From Flavobacterium akiainvivens (GTDB lineage: Bacteria > Bacteroidota > Bacteroidia > Flavobacteriales > Flavobacteriaceae): a stretch of DNA of 64,000 nucleotides. The stretch covers positions 1,805,494 through 1,869,493 of the forward strand of contig NZ_LIYD01000005.1 in assembly GCF_001278115.1 (NCBI RefSeq), written 5' to 3'. The position numbers were made by a program, and so were the translations under genes. This document shows positions 7,464 through 14,933 of this stretch, in pieces (position 1 is the stretch's first letter; every line of letters starts with the position of its first letter). The notes beneath the pieces were generated by a model. The model was given only the letters and a program-made list of their open reading frames with translations, did not search any database and was not told where the DNA came from.

Positions 7464-8063
7464 ATGGAAAATTATTTAAAGGACATACAGGATATCCGCA
7501 AGATGATGGACAGATCTACACAGTTCCTGTCACTTAGCGGAATTTCCGGTATTATGGCGGGTGTATATGCGCTGGCAGGGGCGTTTGCCGTAAAACAGCT
7601 TACGCATCATAACTATCGCAAAATAACGCTTGAGAGCCAGGAATTCAGGCTTAGCCTTGTAATACTGGCTGCTGTATTTGTGCTTTCGGTAGGAACCGCT
7701 TTCATATTATCGTCGCGCAAAGCCAGGAAAAACGGCGAAACGCTATGGAATAACACATCAAAGCGGCTGGCTGCTAATTTTATGATACCTTTGTGCACTG
7801 GCGGCCTGTTTGCACTGCTGCTCATTAACAGCCACCATTACGGGCTTATAGCGCCGGTAACCCTTATATTTTATGGCCTTGCCTGCGTTAACGCCAGTAA
7901 ATACACCCTGCGTGATGTACGCTATTTGGGCATAACTATAATAATCATTGGCCTTGCAGCAACTTATGCAATAGGCTATGGCTTAGAGTTTTGGGCGCTT
8001 GGTTTTGGCGTATGCCACATACTATACGGCAGCATTATGTACTACAGGTACGACCGAAAATAA
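7464..8063 (+). CDS. Multi-pass membrane protein, first gene of the CreD operon
   Basis: A 199-residue protein with about six hydrophobic helices, for example SGIMAGVYALAGAFA, LVILAAVFVLSVGTAF and ITIIIIGLAATYAIG. A longer reading frame begins at 7368, but that start would put operator 1 inside the coding region; the ATG at 7464 gives the sensible N-terminus MENYLKDIQDIRKMM. The stop is followed after four bases by the regulator gene. Pairing of such a membrane protein with this type of winged-helix gene is frequent in Bacteroidota, but its function is not known. Confidence 0.8.
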   Translation: MENYLKDIQDIRKMMDRSTQFLSLSGISGIMAGVYALAGAFAVKQLTHHNYRKITLESQEFRLSLVILAAVFVLSVGTAFILSSRKARKNGETLWNNTSKRLAANFMIPLCTGGLFALLLINSHHYGLIAPVTLIFYGLACVNASKYTLRDVRYLGITIIIIGLAATYAIGYGLEFWALGFGVCHILYGSIMYYRYDRK

Positions 8064-8067
8064 CAGT

Positions 8068-8364
8068 TTGAAAAACATATTACAACATATTAACAAAGCG
8101 TTTGACCATCGCATAAGGCTGGGTATTATGAGCATACTCATGGTAAACGAATATGCCGATTTTAATACCCTTAAAGAACTATTGGGTGTGACGGACGGCA
8201 ACCTGGCCAGCCACGCAAAAGCCCTTGAAACTGAGAGCTATATTACTGTAGAAAAGCAGTTTATAGGTAAAAAGCCCAATACACGCTACATTGCTACTAA
8301 AGAAGGCCGTAAGGCCTTCAAAGAACATATTGACGCTCTTGAAAAACTGATACAAAAAAGCTGA
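8068..8364 (+). CDS. Winged-helix transcriptional regulator (PF13601 type)
   Basis: This 98-residue protein is a single winged-helix domain. The first helices are FDHRIRLGIMSILMV, the recognition helix is GVTDGNLASHAKALE, and the wing is YITVEKQFIGKKPNTRY. Proteins of this small ArsR/MarR-like type act as repressors or activators as dimers. The start is taken as the TTG at 8068, four bases after the previous stop; an in-frame ATG at 7999 lies deep inside the upstream gene and would add a nonsensical extension. The dyads at 7439, 8382 and 9085 are candidate binding sites, which would make the operon autoregulated. Confidence 0.88.
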   Translation: MKNILQHINKAFDHRIRLGIMSILMVNEYADFNTLKELLGVTDGNLASHAKALETESYITVEKQFIGKKPNTRYIATKEGRKAFKEHIDALEKLIQKS

Positions 8365-8381
8365 TATTTTTTTACTTATAA

Positions 8382-8398
8382 ACTTTGAAATACAAAGT
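8382..8398. promoter_or_regulatory. Dyad operator 2 (ACTTTG-N5-CAAAGT)
   Basis: Same arms and spacing as operator 1, spacer AAATA. It lies between the regulator stop and the ATG at 8408, nine bases before that start. After the right arm both operators 1 and 2 continue with ACTTTAA. Confidence 0.6.
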
Positions 8399-8407
8399 AC
8401 TTTAAAA

Positions 8408-9067
8408 ATGAAAACATTAAATATAAACATCGCTAACGAAATCAAGCAATACAGGCTGCCGGCCACTTTATGCCTCTTTTGTGTGGTACTCCTCGCCATA
8501 CGCATAAAGCTGAGCCACAGCCTGTTTCTTGCTTTTTTAATCTGGAATTTATTTTTGGCAGGGCTTCCATTGGCCATAAGCCTGTTTATACAAAACAATG
8601 CAGCCGTGCATGGCAAAAGGGTATTCCTCTACCCCCTATTGTTGTGCTGGCTGCTATTTTTACCCAATTCTTTCTATCTGCTGACTGACTTTGTGCACCT
8701 GTATAAAGACAACTCCATACCCATTTGGTTTGATATACTGCTTATTGGGTCGTTTACAATGACTGGGATGTTTTTCGGCCTTGAGTCTATGCATAGCATT
8801 CATAATCTGTCTCTTACACGAAACAGCAGGCTAAAATCAAAAGCATTCATAATAGTTATCTGCCTGCTTTGTGGTTTTGGCATTTACATAGGCCGTTACC
8901 TGCGCTACAATAGCTGGGATGTGCTACATAAACCCATTAGCCTGTTTACGCATACACTAAGCACCTTGTTTTCAGCAGAAACCTGCAAAGCTGCCTGGGG
9001 TATTACACTTGGCTTTGGTGCTTTGCAATACCTTTTGTTTAGTATTTACCGTGATATCAAAAAATAA
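8408..9067 (+). CDS. DUF1361 family membrane protein
   Basis: A 219-residue membrane protein with six or seven helices. The DUF1361 signature is visible: FLIWNLFLAGLPLAISLF near 50, LLFLPNSFYLLTDFVHL near 82-98, then GMFFGLESMHSI and GIYIGRYLRYNSWDV. The family has no known function. The gene is preceded by its own dyad operator, and is the third gene of the operon that carries the winged-helix regulator. Confidence 0.88.
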   Translation: MKTLNINIANEIKQYRLPATLCLFCVVLLAIRIKLSHSLFLAFLIWNLFLAGLPLAISLFIQNNAAVHGKRVFLYPLLLCWLLFLPNSFYLLTDFVHLYKDNSIPIWFDILLIGSFTMTGMFFGLESMHSIHNLSLTRNSRLKSKAFIIVICLLCGFGIYIGRYLRYNSWDVLHKPISLFTHTLSTLFSAETCKAAWGITLGFGALQYLLFSIYRDIKK

Positions 9068-9084
9068 AAAAAATTTATCAACTC

Positions 9085-9101
9085 ACTTTGAATTTCAAAG
9101 T
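9085..9101. promoter_or_regulatory. Dyad operator 3 (ACTTTG-N5-CAAAGT)
   Basis: Third copy of the dyad, spacer AATTT, ending 14 bases before the ATG at 9116. The three spacers differ while the arms are invariant, as expected for a protein-binding site. Confidence 0.6.
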
Positions 9102-9115
9102 AAAATAAAAAAACT

Positions 9116-9547
9116 ATGGCAACACTACAGGAAAAAATTGAACAGGTGCGCCGCGAGTTTGACCGCACACCCAAACCCACTGCAAAACAGTTAATTGCAT
9201 ACCCACAAGACAGCTTGGGTCAATTACTGGGTTACTATCTTCTTAATGCAAACCACGGACAGAATGTTTATGCCGATAACGAAGATGTTTTACACCTGCT
9301 TATCGCAGAAGAATCAAGCATTAAAGAAGATTTTGCCCTCTATTTTTACCTTTTTGGCAACGGTTGCAACAGCCTGCGTACATGGGCCACAATGGGCATT
9401 GCCATGGCAGTTTGCCCGATCTATCTGCCGTATTTCTACAAAAGGTACAGACAGGGCAAAAATGCTTTGCGCTTTTATGACATAGACCACCTGGGGTTGT
9501 TGTACCAGCCGGTTGAAAAGGTAAAACAGGCTTTTATGATAATATAA
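9116..9547 (+). CDS. Small soluble protein, possibly Coq4-like
   Basis: A 143-residue protein without signal peptide or long membrane helix. The segment NEDVLHLLIAEESSIKEDFA is followed by LYFYLFGNG. This resembles the centre of the Coq4 family, where a HDxxH-x11-E motif binds metal; here the first His is replaced (EDVLH) and the last position is Asp. Coq4 acts in ubiquinone assembly in mitochondria, which flavobacteria lack, since they use menaquinone. The resemblance is by eye only, and the real function is open. The protein sits between a DUF1361 gene and a small membrane protein gene. Confidence 0.6.
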   Translation: MATLQEKIEQVRREFDRTPKPTAKQLIAYPQDSLGQLLGYYLLNANHGQNVYADNEDVLHLLIAEESSIKEDFALYFYLFGNGCNSLRTWATMGIAMAVCPIYLPYFYKRYRQGKNALRFYDIDHLGLLYQPVEKVKQAFMII

Positions 9548-9550
9548 ACC

Positions 9551-9856
9551 ATGGCCAAACAAACTGTCTTACTGTGGCTGCCAATACTACTTTGGGCACT
9601 AACACTGGTTTACAATACATACCTGTTTGTAAACCTGCTTGATATGCCCTCAGTATACTATGCCGAATGCTTTGCCTTTAATGGTTTTGTTAGCATATTA
9701 TTTATAAACATAGTTGTTTTTACATGGCTGTTAATATTGGCTTCTGCCGATGCAAAGCTGAGGCGTAAACTATTGATGCGCTGCCTGCTTATACTTACCA
9801 ACCTACCCATAGTATGGGTATATATTTTATTACTCAAACATTTTACAAATTACTGA
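9551..9856 (+). CDS. Small membrane protein of the CreD operon
   Basis: A 101-residue protein with three hydrophobic helices (VLLWLPILLWALTLVYN, GFVSILFINIVVFTWLLIL, CLLILTNLPIVWVYILLL). It begins three bases after the previous stop and 19 bases before creD. The end LPIVWVYILLL recurs as IPIVFLYLFIL in the gene at 11287-11649, so the two small proteins that flank creD may be distant paralogues. No function is known. Confidence 0.75.
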   Translation: MAKQTVLLWLPILLWALTLVYNTYLFVNLLDMPSVYYAECFAFNGFVSILFINIVVFTWLLILASADAKLRRKLLMRCLLILTNLPIVWVYILLLKHFTNY

Positions 9857-9875
9857 TTATTAACACTATTTAATC

Positions 9876-11249
9876 ATGGACACCAATCAAAACCAAAACC
9901 AGTTTAAACAACCTGACGACAGTCAGGTTGATGCTAATTTTCTACAGTCTACAACCGCAAGGGTTATTATGGTAGGCTTGCTTACCCTTATTTTACTCCT
10001 GCCACTGCATTACGTTCAGGGTATTATAAAAGAACGGTCTACACTACAGGAAACGGTAGTATCTGACATTACAGAAAAATGGGGCAGCCATGTATACATT
10101 TGCGGGCCTATACTTAAAATTCCATATAAGGCTTATGGCAACCAAACTACGCAAACCGATACTGTAAAGACAGTACAAAACAGAGTCTATACCGATTATT
10201 TATATGTTTTTCCCGAAATGCTAAAAGCAGATTCTAAGGTCAATACATTTGAAAAACACCGGAATAATTATGACGCAGCCGTGTTTAACGCCAACCTGAA
10301 GTTAACAGGCAACTACCCTGTTCCTGATTTGGCCAGGCAAAATATATCGCCCGATGCTGTTGAATGGGATAAAGCCTCGGTTATTATAAACACAAATGCC
10401 ATAAAGAGCATTAAAGGCACTGTAAATGCGCGTATAAATGATAATCTTTACAGTTTTGAAGCCGCCGAGATGGACAACCAGGAAAACCTTGCCACACTGC
10501 AAACGGCTCCTATAAATCTTAAGTCAGCTGCGCTGGGCAGCATACCATTTGAAATAAAAATAAGCTATGACGGCAGTAACAGCTTTGCTATTGTACCCAT
10601 TGGTAAGCTCACGGAAGCCACTATGGCAGGCAACTGGCCATCGCCTAAGTTTACCGGCAATTACCTGCCCGAAAAGCACGACGTAACCGATAATGGCTTT
10701 ACCGCTTCGTGGAATATATCGCAACTTAACAGGCCATTTGCCCAGCAATACACCACACTGATACCAAAAATGAACAACTACAGTTTTGATGTTGATTTTG
10801 TAATACCGGTAGATGAATTTCAGCAAAATGAGCGCGCCTCTAAATACGGATTTCTGGTTATAGGGCTTACTTTCCTGGTGTTTTTCCTGATACAAACTGT
10901 TAGCAAAATCAACATCCATATCTTTCAGTATACCATGATAGGCCTTGCACTGGTAATGTTTTACACGCTGCTTATATCTATAACCGAACATAGCAGCTTT
11001 TGGCTGGCTTACCTGATAGCCGGTGTTAGCGTAGTAACTATGATTGGGCTATACTCTCTGTCAATACTAAAAGACAGAAAGTTCCCAGTTTTTATTGCAA
11101 CAGCATTAACAGGCCTGTACACTTTTATTTATGTAATCATACAGCTTGAAAACTATGCCCTTTTAGCCGGCAGCATAGGCTTATTCCTTATACTGGGTGC
11201 AGTAATGTACTTTTCAAGAAAAATACAGTGGAATACTTCAATAGCATAA
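9876..11249 (+). CDS. creD: Cell envelope integrity protein CreD-like
   Basis: CreD is an inner-membrane protein linked in Enterobacteria and Stenotrophomonas to envelope integrity and beta-lactam response. This 457-residue protein fits: one helix near 28-47 (GLLTLILLLPLHYVQGII), a large periplasmic domain with CGPILKIPYKAYG near 75-87 and the characteristic GNWPSPKFTGNYLPEKHDV, then NERASKYGFLVIGLTFLVFFL and five more helices at the C-terminus. Unlike E. coli it is not with creBC kinase genes; a one-component winged-helix regulator takes that place in the operon. Confidence 0.92.
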   Translation: MDTNQNQNQFKQPDDSQVDANFLQSTTARVIMVGLLTLILLLPLHYVQGIIKERSTLQETVVSDITEKWGSHVYICGPILKIPYKAYGNQTTQTDTVKTVQNRVYTDYLYVFPEMLKADSKVNTFEKHRNNYDAAVFNANLKLTGNYPVPDLARQNISPDAVEWDKASVIINTNAIKSIKGTVNARINDNLYSFEAAEMDNQENLATLQTAPINLKSAALGSIPFEIKISYDGSNSFAIVPIGKLTEATMAGNWPSPKFTGNYLPEKHDVTDNGFTASWNISQLNRPFAQQYTTLIPKMNNYSFDVDFVIPVDEFQQNERASKYGFLVIGLTFLVFFLIQTVSKINIHIFQYTMIGLALVMFYTLLISITEHSSFWLAYLIAGVSVVTMIGLYSLSILKDRKFPVFIATALTGLYTFIYVIIQLENYALLAGSIGLFLILGAVMYFSRKIQWNTSIA

Positions 11250-11257
11250 ATATAAAT

Positions 11258-11275
11258 ACCCCCGGAAACGGGGGT
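11258..11275 (+). promoter_or_regulatory. Hairpin with GAAA loop between creD and the last gene
   Basis: ACCCCCG / CGGGGGT closes a GAAA tetraloop. No run of T follows directly, so it is a weak terminator at best. It ends 11 bases before the next ATG and could instead stabilise or process the creD messenger. Confidence 0.55.
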
Positions 11276-11286
11276 CAACCTTTTAT

Positions 11287-11649
11287 ATGAACAATTTACG
11301 TAACTTTTTCAGCCCGTGGTACAGAGGGAAACACACCAATATACCTGCATTAATTGTAAATATCCTGTTTATACCACGGGTAATTTTTGCTTTATCCTTT
11401 TTAGGTGGAACAGCACTTTTAGTATTGTACTTAATAACTGATTCAGTAAATATAATCATAGCAGGATACTATTATGTTTATATAGCTACCATAATCAATA
11501 TAGCAATTGTTGCCATTATGTTCTTTACAGCCTTATTAAACAATCGATACTTTTGGCTTATCCTTCAAAAAACCAGCATATTACTAATAAACATACCGAT
11601 AGTATTCTTATACCTCTTTATTCTTTACCGGCTAAGAGAATCTTTTTAA
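11287..11649 (+). CDS. Small membrane protein, end of the CreD operon
   Basis: A 120-residue protein with three or four hydrophobic helices (IPALIVNILFIPRVIFALSF, YYVYIATIINIAIVAIMFF, ILLINIPIVFLYLFIL). It resembles the protein at 9551-9856 in its last helix. It ends two bases from the stop of the convergent regulator gene, with no terminator in between. Function unknown. Confidence 0.7.
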   Translation: MNNLRNFFSPWYRGKHTNIPALIVNILFIPRVIFALSFLGGTALLVLYLITDSVNIIIAGYYYVYIATIINIAIVAIMFFTALLNNRYFWLILQKTSILLINIPIVFLYLFILYRLRESF

Positions 11650-11651
11650 AA

Positions 11652-14525
11652 TTAAATATTCATTAAAAACCCGGTTAGGTTATCCTTCCGTGTAAGGTTC
11701 AGCTTTTTACGCAGGCGGTAACGTGCCAACTCTACCCCACCGTCAGATATATTCATAATTTCGGCTATTTCCTTGGTACTCATATTCATAAGCAGGTAGG
11801 TAGCAAGGTCCATTTCACGGGGTGTTATGGCTGGGAACTTGTCTTTAAGCCGCTTCAGGAAATCAAAATGTACGTTCCTGATGTGCTTTTCAAGGTTATT
11901 CCAGCTTTTATCGGTATTCAGTTCTTTTACAATGGTTTTATACACACGGTTAAAGCGCTGCTTGGTGGCATCATCCATACTTTCGGTTTCAAGGTCTTTC
12001 ATTTTATGGATGATGCCGTTAAGCATCTTGTTTTTCTTTACCACCTGTAGTGAATTACTAACCAGTTCTTTATCTTTGGTAAGAATCTTAACTTTAAGCT
12101 GCTCATTTTTAAGGCGTTCAATTTCTTTTTCAAGTTCAAGCTGCTCCTGCTTAATTTTTGTTTCCCTTTCAAGATACAGCCTGCGCTGCTCAAGGGTTTC
12201 ATAGTACTTATTTTTACGGATTTTAACTTTTATACGTCTTCTTATGTAGTAAACCGAAAATGCGATAAGTAAAATATAAGCAAGGTAAGCCAACGGATGC
12301 CTGTAAAATGGCGGGGCAATAGTAAATGAAATAACATCAGGGTCAGATATTTTACCAAAACTATCCATAACCCTTAGCTGCATACGATAATCGCCCTCTC
12401 GCAGGTTTGTATATTCTTTAACCGGATTTTTAGTCCAGGCACTCCATTTATCTTCAAACCCTTCAAGCTTGTACGAAAACAGTATATTTTCCGGATTATC
12501 GTATATGGGAGACGAAAACGTAAACTTAACATTATTAGCCTTGTAAGACAGGTGCACTTCTTTTACAGCCTTAAGGTTACCTGTTATCAGGGTATCGCCG
12601 GAGAAAGTAAAACTCCTTATAAAAGCATTAGGTTTTTGCGGATAAATATTTTGCAATTGTGGGTTGTAATGCACGAGCCCTTCGGTTACACCTATAAATA
12701 TATTACTGTTATCAACGGTATTGACAGATTCAAAAAAATAAACCATATTACCGGTAAGCGATGAAAATGGCGACTGCACGTTCCTGTAATTGCCATCGGG
12801 CATTTTGATAAGCATACCCATAGAAGATTTACCAAAAAAGTAACCTATGTTGCCTTTATTATCCTGAAAACAATACCTTATTTTAGGCACATTTTTAAAT
12901 AACGCAGTCATTTTTTTATCTTCTACAAACTGGTCTTTTACAGGCTCGTAGATAAAAAAACGGTTATCAGACTGAAAATATACTGCGCCATTTATATCCT
13001 GAACGCTTTGTATATCCTTAAGTTTACCTCCCGGAGAAGTATAGGTAGATATAGTGGTAAAATTCCTCAAGTCGTTACTAAGCTTAAGCCTGTAAACAGA
13101 GCCTTTTCTCAACCACACATTAACACCGTCTGTAGTAAATTTGCTGTCTGATATATTAAAACCATCAATTTGGTTCCTGAATTGCCATCCGGCTGCTGTT
13201 TTTTCTAAAATAGCAAAACCGTGGTAATTTGAGGCGATGAGAAATCCAGGCCTGCCGGGTATCTTCTTTACATTGAGATATCCCCTCTTATTATCGAGAA
13301 AACGGCCCTGTTTACCCCCTGAAATTAGAAAAAGCCCACGGTTGTGCGAACAAAAGAGCTCTCCGTCAAACTCCTGAATGTTCCAGGCCTGCCCTGTAGT
13401 GCCTTCTAAAAACTTAAACGACTCTTCTTTAAATGTTTTTTTCCAATCGTGCTTAAATACCCCCTGATTTGTAGCCACATACAAATTGCCTTCAAATACT
13501 GCCGAGCCATAAACCGCCCCCAAACCATAGCTGGTGCCAAGGTAAGAGAAAGGAGAGTTCTCATTAATAAAGCATATACCGTTATCGAGCCCCAACCAAA
13601 GGTTGCTGCTATTATCAATAAAAGAACTTAGCGCCGTATTGTTTTGCAAGCCTTTACGGTTATTAATATGCTGTATAATTTTACCGTTAAGGTCGCATAT
13701 AATAATACCGTCAAGCACAGAGTTTAGTACTATAAATTTATCGGCTAAAATACGCCCTCCCAAAGAGTTATTGGCTACAATAAAATCATTAGCCTCGCAT
13801 AACCAGGGCTTAACACCATTTGAGTCTGAAATAAAAAGCCCGTTATCCTGTGTTACAACCAGTAGCTGGTTGTCCTGGAATGGCAAAAGGCCCCAAACTT
13901 CGGTACTGTTAAATATTTCAGTCCCTTTAAGCGGAATGAGCTTACCATTTGTGTATTCTAAAAGCCCCTGTACAATATCCTGAAAGTATAAAGTATTGTT
14001 TACCACAAATGAAAACTGAAAACGATTTGGCGCTTCAAGTATCTCTACCTTTCCATCCTTATATATATAAGTCTTGTAAAAGGTCTGGAAAAAGACCGCT
14101 CCGTTAACTATATGGGTTTTCCATACAAAGTCAATTATATTCTTGGAGTTTTGGCCAATAAGGTGTGTAAGCGAATGGTAAATAAGCTTGCCTTTCTCAT
14201 TAGTAGCATAATACCCAAACTCATTATACCCACCTACATAAATTTTACCCGAAGCATCTATTTTTAAAGACCTTACGGTTTCATTTGGTATACTGCTTAT
14301 TGACCACGAGGTACCGTTAAACTGAATTAAGCCTGATGTATTGGCAAAATAAAGGTTGCCGTTTTTATCCTGGCCTATATCCCAGTTTTGAGAGCCACCA
14401 TTATAATCAGACTTCTTGTAATTAATAATCTTAGGCAATCCAATGTTTTTAACCTGGGCTGACATCCCTGAAAACAGCATCAACAATAATAAAACCAGAA
14501 ACTTTGTTCTTAACATTATGTTCAT
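11652..14525 (-). CDS. Membrane-bound regulator: beta-propeller, Y_Y_Y domain and LuxR-type HTH
   Basis: A 957-residue one-component regulator. In order: signal peptide (to MSAQ near 24); a periplasmic seven-bladed-type propeller with repeats such as NGNLYFANTSGLIQF and GLDNGICFI; a Y_Y_Y domain (FSYKLEGFEDKWSAW, LREGDYRMQLRVMD) to about 730; one membrane helix (LAYLAYILLIAFSVYYI) near 740; a long coiled coil; and a LuxR-like helix-turn-helix at the C-terminus (ITPREMDLATYLLMNMSTKEIAEI). There is no kinase domain, so the protein must bind DNA from the membrane. It is divergent from susC and is probably the glycan sensor that activates the locus. The ATG at 14525 is chosen because the upstream start at 14579 would add 18 polar residues before the signal peptide. 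Confidence 0.9.
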   Translation of the reverse strand: MNIMLRTKFLVLLLLMLFSGMSAQVKNIGLPKIINYKKSDYNGGSQNWDIGQDKNGNLYFANTSGLIQFNGTSWSISSIPNETVRSLKIDASGKIYVGGYNEFGYYATNEKGKLIYHSLTHLIGQNSKNIIDFVWKTHIVNGAVFFQTFYKTYIYKDGKVEILEAPNRFQFSFVVNNTLYFQDIVQGLLEYTNGKLIPLKGTEIFNSTEVWGLLPFQDNQLLVVTQDNGLFISDSNGVKPWLCEANDFIVANNSLGGRILADKFIVLNSVLDGIIICDLNGKIIQHINNRKGLQNNTALSSFIDNSSNLWLGLDNGICFINENSPFSYLGTSYGLGAVYGSAVFEGNLYVATNQGVFKHDWKKTFKEESFKFLEGTTGQAWNIQEFDGELFCSHNRGLFLISGGKQGRFLDNKRGYLNVKKIPGRPGFLIASNYHGFAILEKTAAGWQFRNQIDGFNISDSKFTTDGVNVWLRKGSVYRLKLSNDLRNFTTISTYTSPGGKLKDIQSVQDINGAVYFQSDNRFFIYEPVKDQFVEDKKMTALFKNVPKIRYCFQDNKGNIGYFFGKSSMGMLIKMPDGNYRNVQSPFSSLTGNMVYFFESVNTVDNSNIFIGVTEGLVHYNPQLQNIYPQKPNAFIRSFTFSGDTLITGNLKAVKEVHLSYKANNVKFTFSSPIYDNPENILFSYKLEGFEDKWSAWTKNPVKEYTNLREGDYRMQLRVMDSFGKISDPDVISFTIAPPFYRHPLAYLAYILLIAFSVYYIRRRIKVKIRKNKYYETLEQRRLYLERETKIKQEQLELEKEIERLKNEQLKVKILTKDKELVSNSLQVVKKNKMLNGIIHKMKDLETESMDDATKQRFNRVYKTIVKELNTDKSWNNLEKHIRNVHFDFLKRLKDKFPAITPREMDLATYLLMNMSTKEIAEIMNISDGGVELARYRLRKKLNLTRKDNLTGFLMNI

Positions 14526-14680
14526 ATTGGCACTTTGTATAGTATGAAAACGGTGTAGCAAGTAGTTTTTTTTACCCAAAACACAGCTTTAATAATCTTA
14601 AAACATTCATTTATGACCTCAAAAATTAACAATAAAACCACAAAAAACAAGGTATTGTTTTGTTGTTAACCAATTGATAC

Positions 14681-14710
14681 ATAATTAACTACAACGTTGT
14701 AATTAAATAT
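14681..14710. promoter_or_regulatory. Imperfect 30-bp palindrome in the regulator-susC gap
   Basis: The core TACAACGTTGTA (14690-14701) is a perfect palindrome. With two mismatched pairs, symmetry extends to about 15 bases on each side of the centre between 14695 and 14696. It lies in the roughly 400-base space between the divergent regulator and susC genes and is a candidate operator for the LuxR-type regulator. The rest of the gap (14526-14933) is very AT-rich with no gene. Confidence 0.5.
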
Positions 14711-14785
14711 TAGCTATTTGTAGGGGTAAATTTATAAAATTAACATATCAATAGCAAGAAATATTTTTTATAAAATATTGCAAAA

Positions 14786-14806
14786 CAATTAATTATAAAT
14801 TAATTG
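14786..14806. promoter_or_regulatory. Perfect 9-bp dyad upstream of susC
   Basis: CAATTAATT and AATTAATTG flank a three-base centre (ATA). In AT-rich DNA such a dyad can arise by chance, but nine perfect pairs ended by a C-G pair make it a reasonable second regulatory candidate, about 130 bases before the susC start. Confidence 0.4.
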
Positions 14807-14933
14807 ATGTGTTTTAATATAGTTGAAATTTTAAATTGATGGGTTTTTGTAGAGATTAATAAATGTTAATTATTAAAAAAAACACCTAATATTGCTTATT
14901 ATTAATAAATAATCAACCCAAATTTTAACGAGT

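Noticed and set aside
7999..8067. ATG start of the winged-helix gene inside the upstream gene
   Set aside because: The added residues are low-complexity and unlike the family; the TTG four bases after the upstream stop fits the domain start.
14580..14933. Small genes or an RNA gene in the regulator-susC gap
   Set aside because: Very AT-rich, no open frame with protein-like codons and no recognisable RNA fold beyond the two dyads.
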